From the NCBI GenBank assembly GCA_012719655.1, contig JAAXZZ010000141.1, forward strand, positions 1-44,720: 44,720 bases of DNA, in the 5' to 3' direction. The stretch is from Gammaproteobacteria bacterium. GTDB lineage: Bacteria; Pseudomonadota; Gammaproteobacteria; Pseudomonadales; Pseudomonadaceae. Both the position numbers and the translations under genes were made by a program. This document shows, one piece after another, positions 1 to 7,988 of the stretch (the first letter of the stretch is position 1; the number at the start of each line of letters is the position of its first letter). The notes beneath the pieces were generated by a model. The model was not told the DNA's origin. It made no database searches and saw only the letters and a list, made by a program, of their open reading frames with translations.

Positions 1-238
1 CCGCTTTGTCATGCATAATGCGCTCAATGGCTTCAATGCCGCTGATACCGGGCATATTCAAGTCCATGGTGACTAGATCAGGACGCAGCTGCTGCACCAA
101 CTCAATCGCCTCACGACCATTGCGCGCCTCGGCAACCACTTCGATATCCTGTTGATCCTCTAAAAGCGTGCGCAAAATTTCACGTGCGACATCACTGTCA
201 TCAACAATTAAAACTCTGATTTTTTTAGCTGTCACCAT
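1..238 (-). CDS. cheB: CheB-like response regulator, N-terminal receiver domain (partial, runs off window start)
   Basis: Only the first 79 codons are inside the window. They form a CheY-type receiver: a VLIVDDSDVAR motif with the acidic pair near residues 12-13, and a phospho-acceptor Asp in VTMDLNMPGISG near residue 58. The following EAIERIMHDKA stretch is the kind found in CheB methylesterases, where a linker and a methylesterase domain follow. That second domain is outside the window, so a stand-alone receiver or another output domain is possible. The ATG at 238 begins MVTAKKIRVLIVDD. It lies 45 bp downstream of a chemoreceptor gene on the same strand, so it is probably the next gene of a chemotaxis operon. 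CheB demethylates or deamidates receptor glutamates during adaptation. Confidence 0.65.
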   Translation of the reverse strand, partial: MVTAKKIRVLIVDDSDVAREILRTLLEDQQDIEVVAEARNGREAIELVQQLRPDLVTMDLNMPGISGIEAIERIMHDKA

Positions 239-283
239 TGTTTGAACCACTCCTGCTGCAATTGTTGCATGCGCATGAGCGCT

Positions 284-2230
284 CTATTTCTTTAGTTCAA
301 CCGTAAACGCACTGACCAGCTGGCTGAGTTCATCGGCCATACTGATCATCTCCTCACTAATGTGAGTAATGCTGCGTACCGACTGCGCATTGTGGGTACT
401 GGCATTGGCGATATCGCGCAAAGCAATCACCACTTGGCTGCTGGCGGTTTTTTGTTGGCGTGTTGATAAAGAAATTTGTTGTGCAGCATTGCTGGTGCGA
501 CTCGCGGCTTGTACCAACTGTTCCAAGTCTTCAGCGGTTTCTTGACTGACCTGCATGCCCAATTGAATGGAGCTCGCGCCCTTTTCTGAGGTGATCACCA
601 AGCGGTTAATTGAGTCTTGGATTTCTTGGATGCGGTCCTCGATTTCATGGGTGGAGTCCGTCACGCTGTCGGCAAGACGGCGAATTTCACTGGCCACCAC
701 CGAGAAGCGCTTACCTGACTCGCCGGCACTGGACGCCTCTAATGCGGCATTAAACGCAATCAATTTGGTTTGATCAGCCAGTGTATTGATTAAATCCATC
801 ACCTTGCTGATTTCTTTAGATTTACGCCCCAATTGCACAATTTCTTGCAGACTGTTTTCACTGTCATGGTGAATATCCGCCATACGCAACTGCAAGTGCT
901 GCATGGCATCGGCACCTTTCTTACTGCTTTCTAAGGTTAAATTGGCGACATCCACCACCGACTGCGAATGGTCAGCAATTTGTGTTGAGGAGGCTGAGAG
1001 CTCTTCCATGGTCGAAGTGATTTCCGCCACAGACGAAGACATTTGCTCCACAGCGGCGGCCATCGACTGACTGACTTCTTGCTGTCGATCCGTGTTACGA
1101 CTGACTAAGCCTGCGGTATGAGCTAAGTGATCGGCTGTTTCTGAGAGACGGCTAGAACTGCGCAGCACACCGCTGATGGCAAGGGCTAAGCGTTCCAGCA
1201 AGCTGTTGGTCTGCGCGGCCAATTCACCCAGCTCTGCTTCATCGGTTGTCTGTAAGCGTTGTGATAAATCCAGAGTGCGCGAAATGTATTTCAGCTGTTC
1301 TTGGAAGTGATCAAGTGGCGAGGTCAGTGCGCGCGTTAGCCACAACACTAGCATTGCACCAGCGAATAACACGGCGGCCGTTAATAACAGCAGCTGCTTG
1401 AGTAACTCTGTCTGAACGGCTTGCACTTCTTGGGCATCAACCAAGAGCAAAAAATGCCAGTCAGTGCCCTCAACTTGTGTTGCCGAAGCAAGCCACTGGC
1501 GGTCATTAAAGTTGACATACTGCAAGGCTGAATCGGTGACATTATAGTCTGGCAATACTTGCGCTAAACTTTTTTGCTGCAGAGATGCATCACTGTGAGC
1601 CAGAATTTTTTGCTCGCCATCAAACATCAACAGTTGACTGCTCCAACGCATTTTCAGCTTGAGCAGCTCATCAACAATCATCGAAATATAGATATCACCG
1701 CCAACAACCTGTTGGGAATCCTCCTGTAAAGGAACCGCCAAAGTTGCGGTCAAATTTCCAGTTAATGCATCAGGATAAGTAGAGGTTAAAATCAAACCAT
1801 TTGCTTGTTGCGCTTGCATAAACCAAGGGCGCTTACGTGGATCAAAGCCTTGCGGCACATCAATGGCAGGGCTTGATTGAATAAACTGCCCCTGACTGGT
1901 TCCTAAGTACAGCAGACTATAACCACCCGCCTCGCGCCCCGTGGTCAGCATGGTTTGCCACTGTTTTACATCCCCTGATTGCACGGGCAAGTAATGCGCC
2001 AAAGCCAATATCTGCTGTTTTTTCGCCTCAAGCCATTGTTTGGCTAACAAGTTCGTCTGCTCTAAACCACCCTGCATCTCACTCTGCACTGCACGGGTGG
2101 ACTCTTGCTCCAGTAAACGACTGGCCAGCAGGCTGAGCATCAATAACGCGACCAGCATTAAGGCAATAAATGACAGTAAGAATTTTTTCTGCAGCGCTTG
2201 TTTGCGCCACCAATGCACCATACCTTGCAT
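284..2230 (-). CDS. Methyl-accepting chemotaxis protein with dCache-like sensor (MCP 1)
   Basis: Membrane chemoreceptor of 648 residues: TM1 about 17-37, periplasmic sensor about 38-275, TM2 about 278-298, a HAMP region, then the cytoplasmic signalling helices. The sensor contains FDPRKRPWF followed by STYPDALTG, typical of dCache_1 domains. The hairpin tip reads LIAFNAALEASSAGESGKRF, a variant of the usual NAAIEAARAGE signature. No CheR-binding pentapeptide ends the protein. The ORF track starts at 2314, but the ATG at 2230 has AGGA eight bases upstream and follows the upstream receptor's stop by one base, so I use it. That arrangement suggests translational coupling. The signalling half is nearly identical to the upstream paralog, while the sensor half is unrelated. 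The ligand is unknown; amino acids are possible from the R-x-W-F and Y-x-D residues. Confidence 0.93.
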   Translation of the reverse strand: MQGMVHWWRKQALQKKFLLSFIALMLVALLMLSLLASRLLEQESTRAVQSEMQGGLEQTNLLAKQWLEAKKQQILALAHYLPVQSGDVKQWQTMLTTGREAGGYSLLYLGTSQGQFIQSSPAIDVPQGFDPRKRPWFMQAQQANGLILTSTYPDALTGNLTATLAVPLQEDSQQVVGGDIYISMIVDELLKLKMRWSSQLLMFDGEQKILAHSDASLQQKSLAQVLPDYNVTDSALQYVNFNDRQWLASATQVEGTDWHFLLLVDAQEVQAVQTELLKQLLLLTAAVLFAGAMLVLWLTRALTSPLDHFQEQLKYISRTLDLSQRLQTTDEAELGELAAQTNSLLERLALAISGVLRSSSRLSETADHLAHTAGLVSRNTDRQQEVSQSMAAAVEQMSSSVAEITSTMEELSASSTQIADHSQSVVDVANLTLESSKKGADAMQHLQLRMADIHHDSENSLQEIVQLGRKSKEISKVMDLINTLADQTKLIAFNAALEASSAGESGKRFSVVASEIRRLADSVTDSTHEIEDRIQEIQDSINRLVITSEKGASSIQLGMQVSQETAEDLEQLVQAASRTSNAAQQISLSTRQQKTASSQVVIALRDIANASTHNAQSVRSITHISEEMISMADELSQLVSAFTVELKK

Positions 2231-2231
2231 G

Positions 2232-4277
2232 TTATACGTCCTGTTTGTTGGTTTGACTGCTCTGCTCTTCAACATGAGACGGCTCGTCTTGATGAAACTC
2301 ACAAACCAAATCACTCAAATCTTGCGACATACTAATCATTTCTTCACTGATTTGCGTGATGTTGCGCACTGACAGAGCATTATGACTACTGGCATTGGCA
2401 ATATCACGTAAGGCAATCACCACCTGGCTGCTGGCGGTTTTTTGCTGGCGTGTTGATAGAGAGATTTGCTGTGCAGCACTACTGGTTCGACTGGCCGCTT
2501 GCACCAATTCATTCAGATCCTCAGCCGTTTCCTGGCTGACTTGCATGCCCAACTGAATTGAGCTGGCACCTTTTTCCGAAGTGATCACCAAGCGGTTAAT
2601 TGCGTCTTGGATTTCTTGGATGCGGTCCTCGATTTCATGGGTGGAGTCCGTCACGCTGTCGGCAAGACGGCGGATTTCACTGGCCACTACCGAGAAGCGC
2701 TTACCTGATTCGCCAGCACTGGATGCTTCTAGCGCCGCATTAAAAGCAATCAATTTAGTTTGATCGGCCAGCGTATTGATTAAATCCATCACCTTGCTGA
2801 TTTCTTTGGATTTACGCCCCAGTTGCACAATTTCTTGCAGGCTGTTTTCGCTGTCATGATGGATATCAGCCATGCGCAACTGTAAATGTTGCATGGCCGC
2901 CGCACCTTTTTTACTGCTGTCCAAAGTCAGACTGGCAACATCCACCACCGATTGTGAGTGATCGGCAATTTGCGTTGAGGACGCTGATAGTTCTTCCATG
3001 GTCGAGGTAATCTCAGCCACTGAAGAAGACATTTCTTCCACAGCCGCCGCCATCGACTGGGTCACTTCTTGTTGTCGATCCGTATTGCGATTGACCAGCC
3101 CGGCGGTAAGGGCTAAGTTATTTGCCGTTTCAGTCAGGCGACTAGAGCCGTGCTGCACCCCCCTGATGGCAAAGGATAAACGTTCCAACAAGGTATTGGT
3201 CTGTGCGGCAAGCTCACCCAACTCGGCCTTATCCTCGGTCTGCAAGCGCTTGGATAAGTTAAGCGTGCGAGTAATCTCCACCAATTGCTGTTGAAACAGC
3301 TGTAGCGGCCGACTGAGTGACACAGCCAACGGATACAACAACACCAGGCTCACCAATAGCAATCCAGCACCGATCAATAGAGACTGGTACAACTGCTGCT
3401 CAATGGGCAGCATAAAATCACTGCGCGGCACTTCAACTACTAAATAGCGCTGCAAGTCTGCCAACCAGACCACGCCGACAAAGAGTTGCTGCCCTTTATA
3501 GGTGATTTCTCGAACCTGCGCTTTATGCTGGTTGAGCAGCGTCTGTAATTGATCTGAGGCCCCTAGATCATTGATCAAGGCATCGTCGGCTCGGACTTCA
3601 ACCAGCCCATCTTTATTGGCCAAAGACGCTCTGCCATGCTCACCTAAACGGTAGGAGCTGATCATCTTAGCCAACTGCAACATATCCAAACCAACACCGG
3701 CTACGCTAACAGGCTCACCATTGCTGTTGACTGCACTACCGGTGTAGTTAACGAACATCTGCAACTGTGTGCCAGTAAAAGCATTAGTGTCTAAGTTGAG
3801 CTCATAGGGCAATTGACTGGCTAAATAATTGAAGTACCAAGCATCCTGGGTATTTTCACGCTGGATGCGGCGGCTGTTAAATTCGCCATTCTTAAAGTGA
3901 TAATAATTAATCGTACTGCCATCATTGCCTGCTAGAAACACCGCGCCTGCATTTAACTGCTGGCTTATCACTGCCATTTCTTCAACAAGCAAGGGCAACT
4001 CAGCCTCGGACATCCCTCTCTGTATCCAGCGCTGAACGAAGGAGTTCGACGCCAGACTGCGTGACACTTGTAAACTCGGAGTTAATTGTAAAGCCACTTC
4101 AGCGCCGAGATGCTGTAACTGCGCCGGCAGTTCATATTCGAGCAAACTTTGCACTCGACTCTTGGCATAAAAACCTGACTGCAAAACTAAGGTTAAGCCG
4201 GTCATCACCGCAAAAAGCACACCAAAAGACAGGAATAAACGTAAGCGTAAAGACAATTGATTCCAAAAAGTTCGCAT
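2232..4277 (-). CDS. Methyl-accepting chemotaxis protein (MCP 2)
   Basis: Chemoreceptor of 681 residues: one N-terminal TM helix, a large periplasmic domain, a second TM segment (LLIGAGLLLVSLVLLYPLAV), HAMP, and an MCP signalling domain with the same LIAFNAALEASSAGESGKRF tip as its neighbour. The periplasmic part carries WYFNYL, PYELNLD and GVGLDML, which I read as a Cache-type sensor of a different subtype from MCP 1. The ORF track extends to 4364. The ATG at 4277 (MRTFWNQLSLRLRLF) is preceded by GGAAGG at proper spacing and puts the first TM helix near the N terminus, so I prefer it. The C-terminal tail (about 25 polar residues) ends without a CheR tether. It is the first gene of a probable MCP2-MCP1-cheB operon. 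Confidence 0.92.
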   Translation of the reverse strand: MRTFWNQLSLRLRLFLSFGVLFAVMTGLTLVLQSGFYAKSRVQSLLEYELPAQLQHLGAEVALQLTPSLQVSRSLASNSFVQRWIQRGMSEAELPLLVEEMAVISQQLNAGAVFLAGNDGSTINYYHFKNGEFNSRRIQRENTQDAWYFNYLASQLPYELNLDTNAFTGTQLQMFVNYTGSAVNSNGEPVSVAGVGLDMLQLAKMISSYRLGEHGRASLANKDGLVEVRADDALINDLGASDQLQTLLNQHKAQVREITYKGQQLFVGVVWLADLQRYLVVEVPRSDFMLPIEQQLYQSLLIGAGLLLVSLVLLYPLAVSLSRPLQLFQQQLVEITRTLNLSKRLQTEDKAELGELAAQTNTLLERLSFAIRGVQHGSSRLTETANNLALTAGLVNRNTDRQQEVTQSMAAAVEEMSSSVAEITSTMEELSASSTQIADHSQSVVDVASLTLDSSKKGAAAMQHLQLRMADIHHDSENSLQEIVQLGRKSKEISKVMDLINTLADQTKLIAFNAALEASSAGESGKRFSVVASEIRRLADSVTDSTHEIEDRIQEIQDAINRLVITSEKGASSIQLGMQVSQETAEDLNELVQAASRTSSAAQQISLSTRQQKTASSQVVIALRDIANASSHNALSVRNITQISEEMISMSQDLSDLVCEFHQDEPSHVEEQSSQTNKQDV

Positions 4278-4385
4278 TGCTGATGCCTTCCGCTGAGTAA
4301 ATATTGATGATGTTGGCAAAATTACCGTTATAGCCATGACTAAAGCAAGGACATTCATTGGCACAAGCCATTTCTTATCCCAGAA

Positions 4386-5654
4386 CTAACCTTTAAAGAT
4401 CGGTAATAATTGCAGTAGCAATAACACCTGCGCGACAAAAGCGACGACAGCGAAAACCACAATAAAAGCAATCATTGTAGTGCCGCCAAACACTTGATAG
4501 TCGGCTTGAGCAAAACGTTTACGACTGGCCCTCACCAATAAAGCTGGGACTAAGACGGCCCAAATAGCCGCCATCAAACCCACATAGCCCATCACTTTGA
4601 CAAAACCGGTAGGAAAAACCAAGCACGCCAGCATGGGTGGCATAAAGGTCAACAGCGCCGTTTTAAAGCGTCCGCTGGCAGTGTCAGAAAAATCAAACAC
4701 ATCGCGAAGATAATCAAACAGACCGAGCGTCACACCTAAAAACGAACTGGCAATCGCCATATAAGCAAACGCACTCAGCACCCCCGCTATCGTATCAGTA
4801 CGTGTATAAGCAGATAACGCTTGCAAGAGCACAGCCACATCACCGTCAGCCGCAATAACGGGAGCAAACTCAGCACGCGGCAAGTTGCCCTGCACCGCCA
4901 ACTGCCAGAGCACATAGATTCCCAGCGCCAGCAATGAACCCCACAAAATACTGCGCGCCACCGGTTGCGCTTGCTTGTTGTAGTAGCTCACTAAACTTGG
5001 CACATTGCCGTGATAACCAAAGGATGCCAAACACACTGGCAACGCCGTCCACAAATAAGGCCAATAAGTCTGTTGTTCTTGCACGTTAAGATTGAGCAAA
5101 ACACTAGGCGTCACCGTTGGCAGAAGTGCCCCCACAGATAGAAAGAAACTGGTCAGCATGCCGCCAATCAAGAGTGTTGCAAAGCGATCAACCACTTTGG
5201 TAGATACCCACACCGAAGTGGCCAACACCAGCAGAAAAACCACTGATGACAGCTGCCGTGATGGTTGCAAGGGTTGTTCAAACAACCAGCCACTGGCTGC
5301 GGATAATGTATTTTGCGTTAAACCGCCGCCGACAAAAATATAGGCATAGGTTAGCGAATACAAAACAAAAGCGACGGCCACACCCGTAATGATATTCCAG
5401 CGTGGCCCGAGCAAGGCATTGACCACAGTATGAAAGCTCGCACCTTGTGGGAAATGTAACGTTGCCTCTAACAGCATCAAACCCGATATGTACATACAAA
5501 ACCATACATACAGCAATAACAACAGCGAACCGATAAACCAAACACCCGAGGTCGCCGTGGGGTTGGCCAGCATACCGGCACCAATTGCGGTACCGGCAAT
5601 GATCATTGCACCACCGAAGCGTGTGGGTTTAGAAGAGCGCTGGCTGGCCGTCAT
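4386..5654 (-). CDS. Aromatic amino acid permease (HAAAP family, Mtr/TyrP-like)
   Basis: Inner-membrane amino acid/proton symporter of 422 residues with about 11 hydrophobic helices. The first helix carries GGAMIIAGTAIGAGMLANP, the glycine-rich signature of the hydroxy/aromatic amino acid permease family that includes Mtr, TnaB and TyrP. The length fits the family (400-420). Tryptophan and tyrosine specificity cannot be separated by reading. The ATG at 5654 gives a short polar N terminus before the first helix; the ribosome binding site is weak (AAAGA). It stands as a single gene between the receptor genes and a CDF exporter, with 85 bp upstream and about 100 bp to the next gene's start. Confidence 0.85.
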   Translation of the reverse strand: MTASQRSSKPTRFGGAMIIAGTAIGAGMLANPTATSGVWFIGSLLLLLYVWFCMYISGLMLLEATLHFPQGASFHTVVNALLGPRWNIITGVAVAFVLYSLTYAYIFVGGGLTQNTLSAASGWLFEQPLQPSRQLSSVVFLLVLATSVWVSTKVVDRFATLLIGGMLTSFFLSVGALLPTVTPSVLLNLNVQEQQTYWPYLWTALPVCLASFGYHGNVPSLVSYYNKQAQPVARSILWGSLLALGIYVLWQLAVQGNLPRAEFAPVIAADGDVAVLLQALSAYTRTDTIAGVLSAFAYMAIASSFLGVTLGLFDYLRDVFDFSDTASGRFKTALLTFMPPMLACLVFPTGFVKVMGYVGLMAAIWAVLVPALLVRASRKRFAQADYQVFGGTTMIAFIVVFAVVAFVAQVLLLLQLLPIFKG

Positions 5655-5740
5655 AACAATTCTTTTAAACTCTGATAAAGCCGCCTATTCTACGCACAAC
5701 TACAGTGTTATGCGCATTAAAAGCACAGCACTACTGGCCA

Positions 5741-6889
5741 CTATAAGTAACCATATAACACCCGCACTTCACCAATGTACTTGAGCGCTTTAACTTTCTC
5801 CTGCAAACACTGATTAAACGTCTGCGCCTGCTCATCCGCAGCTTGCATGCTGCGCACTAAATCAACATGCACTTGACCGTTTAAATAATGCAGCACGGCT
5901 CTATCTAACTCGCTTGCATCGAGCACTTCAGCCCATACGCGGCGTAAGTCCGCCAGCACTTCTCGGCGTAGCGGCAAGTCAGCACACAACACCGCAAGCG
6001 AGTCATCTTCTGGATCAATGTGGACTAAGGCATTACTAATATCTTCATGCGAATCAATGAGCTTTAAGCGCACATACTCTGAAATCTTATGCCCCTCAGA
6101 AACGCTTAAACGCTCATCCACAACAATATGCACATCAATCAGATACATACCGCCCATGCGGCGACTGCGCAACATATGCACGCCACGCACGCCCTCAACA
6201 TTGCCAATAATGCGTTTCAACGCCGCGGCCGTTTTCGGCTCCATGCCCGTATCGACCAATTCACGTAGCGAACTCCAAGCTTGCGTCCAACCGATATGAC
6301 CAATCATTAAAGCAACGCCCACAGCTGCAAAAGCATCCAAATAAGGCAAACCCATTAAACTGCCGGCGACACCGACCAACACCACAATTGAAGACATGGC
6401 ATCAGAGCGATGATGCCAAGCATTGGCTTTCAGCAAACCCGAATTAAACTGCTTAGCGGCGCCAATGGTGTATTGATACAAGCCTTCGTTGGCCAAAATG
6501 GAAATAACAGCAATCAACAGCACTATGGGTGTGGGCTGCAATAACGTTTCAGGATTGAGCAAGCGCTGCGCAGAATCAAAAATGATTCCTGCGGCGGTGA
6601 CAATTACTACGGCACCCAAGCCAACTGTAAAAGCCGTTTCAATCCGCGCGTGCCCGTAAGGATGCTCTTTGTCTGCCGGCTGATTACTGTATTTAGCGGC
6701 AAACCAAACCATTAAGTCAGTGCTTAAATCGGCGAGCGAATGCACACCATCGGCAATCAACGCATGGGACTGACCAACAATGCCAAAGATAACCTTAACA
6801 ACAGTCAAAACTAAATTTACAACCGCACCAACAACACTGGTATTGCGCATCGCTTGGTCGCGTGCTTGCGCACGTTGCTCAGCATCCAT
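5741..6889 (-). CDS. Cation diffusion facilitator family metal exporter
   Basis: Inner-membrane divalent metal/proton antiporter of the CDF family, 382 residues. A six-helix membrane domain contains the paired metal-site motifs HSLAD (after ALIADGV) and HHRSD, and is followed by a cytoplasmic ferredoxin-like domain (about residues 205-290) and an extra C-terminal stretch of roughly 85 residues beyond the usual FieF length. The histidine/aspartate layout suggests zinc or a similar ion (iron, manganese and cadmium are alternatives). The ORF track starts at 6907, but the ATG at 6889 (MDAEQRAQARDQAM) has AGAGGA seven bases upstream, so I use it. The gene lies 26 bp downstream of the unnamed gene at 6916 and is probably cotranscribed with it. 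Confidence 0.88.
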   Translation of the reverse strand: MDAEQRAQARDQAMRNTSVVGAVVNLVLTVVKVIFGIVGQSHALIADGVHSLADLSTDLMVWFAAKYSNQPADKEHPYGHARIETAFTVGLGAVVIVTAAGIIFDSAQRLLNPETLLQPTPIVLLIAVISILANEGLYQYTIGAAKQFNSGLLKANAWHHRSDAMSSIVVLVGVAGSLMGLPYLDAFAAVGVALMIGHIGWTQAWSSLRELVDTGMEPKTAAALKRIIGNVEGVRGVHMLRSRRMGGMYLIDVHIVVDERLSVSEGHKISEYVRLKLIDSHEDISNALVHIDPEDDSLAVLCADLPLRREVLADLRRVWAEVLDASELDRAVLHYLNGQVHVDLVRSMQAADEQAQTFNQCLQEKVKALKYIGEVRVLYGYL

Positions 6890-6915
6890 CAGCAATCCTC
6901 TATGCAAATCAAAAC

Positions 6916-7845
6916 TTATCTAGGGTAATCAATAGTGGCTTCTAATAGCAGCGCCGGAACATTTGGATCATCGGCATCACTGACTAAATACAACTGCAAT
7001 TGATCTCCTATTTGTTTGGCGCTAATGCCTTCTAGCTTATACATCGGCTGCACCGGTTTAAGCCAACGCAGCTGTCGCTGTGCATCAATCAAACCAATGG
7101 CCGCCGCAACACACTCGCCATCCAGATAGCTGTTATCGGTATTTTCGGCCGCCGCAGTAAAGAGGCAAGCACCATCGTCGAGCGCATACGCATCAGTGAA
7201 GGTCAAAGGTACACCAGCAAACACACCTAAGTGGTAATAATCAATCCGTTGTGGCTGGAGCATTGTCTGCTCGTCACGGCCCTCCAGTAGCGCATAGAAA
7301 TCTGCCAAAGCATACTCAATCACTGCATTTCCACGATGCTGATTGTTGCCGCGCTGCCAGAGCTTTAGACAATTGCCCTGAATCACCAATCCTTCAATAT
7401 TTAGATCAGCAAACACCTGTTCCAGTGGCTGATAGAGCTTATGCAAATCAAATAGCTGCGCTTGCGCCGCAAGCTGCTGCGGTGCTGTGAACGGCCAGAG
7501 CATTGCGCGTTTGCGTTGCGCAGTTGAACCTGAGCCAAACGCCAATAAAGCACCATATGGGTAGCGTTGCGTCGCTGGCAAACCGGTTAGACTCTCAAAA
7601 TCAGGCTTAGCCGCCTTGCGTTGTTTGGCATTGGCAGGCAAATCACCAGAGATTATGGTTAACACCGTTCCAGGTCGCTGATCCAGCAGCGAAAACACCC
7701 CCATCACCAGCTCATCGTCAGCCACCACATACAGTGTTTGCCCCTCAATCCACATACCACTGGCCGCACTGAGGTGTGGCAGCGCAGAGGTGTTATTTAA
7801 GAGCAATTGACGAACTGAACGCAGTTGTAAAGATTTGATTTGCAT
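6916..7845 (-). CDS. Conserved protein of unknown function, possible beta-propeller fold
   Basis: A 309-residue soluble protein with no signal peptide or TM helix. Short segments such as GMWIEGQTLYVVADDE, YPYGALLAFGSGS and LEGISAKQIGDQLQLYLVSD recur with propeller-like spacing and resemble proteins annotated as DUF6929, but this assignment is from memory and weak. No catalytic motif stands out. It is cotranscribed with the CDF gene (26 bp gap) and divergent from ygiQ. The ATG at 7845 has only a poor ribosome binding site. I do not propose a function. Confidence 0.6.
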   Translation of the reverse strand: MQIKSLQLRSVRQLLLNNTSALPHLSAASGMWIEGQTLYVVADDELVMGVFSLLDQRPGTVLTIISGDLPANAKQRKAAKPDFESLTGLPATQRYPYGALLAFGSGSTAQRKRAMLWPFTAPQQLAAQAQLFDLHKLYQPLEQVFADLNIEGLVIQGNCLKLWQRGNNQHRGNAVIEYALADFYALLEGRDEQTMLQPQRIDYYHLGVFAGVPLTFTDAYALDDGACLFTAAAENTDNSYLDGECVAAAIGLIDAQRQLRWLKPVQPMYKLEGISAKQIGDQLQLYLVSDADDPNVPALLLEATIDYPR

Positions 7846-7899
7846 CTGTTTTATCGAATAGGCCTGAATTTTTACACTATACAGGGCACTCTAGCACAG

Positions 7900-7911
7900 A
7901 CAGCATGCTGT
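7900..7911. promoter_or_regulatory. 12-bp perfect palindrome between divergent genes
   Basis: ACAGCATGCTGT lies in the 143-bp spacer between the divergent unnamed gene and ygiQ, extended imperfectly by CAG/CTG on both sides. Its position suits an operator, but no regulator is identified and it does not fit the Pseudomonas LexA box (CTG-N10-CAG). Confidence 0.3.
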
Positions 7912-7988
7912 ACTGCGCTAACTGAATCCTCACCTCTAACACTGGCATTTATGCTATATTTTGCCAATCTTGATATAGGTCAATATTC

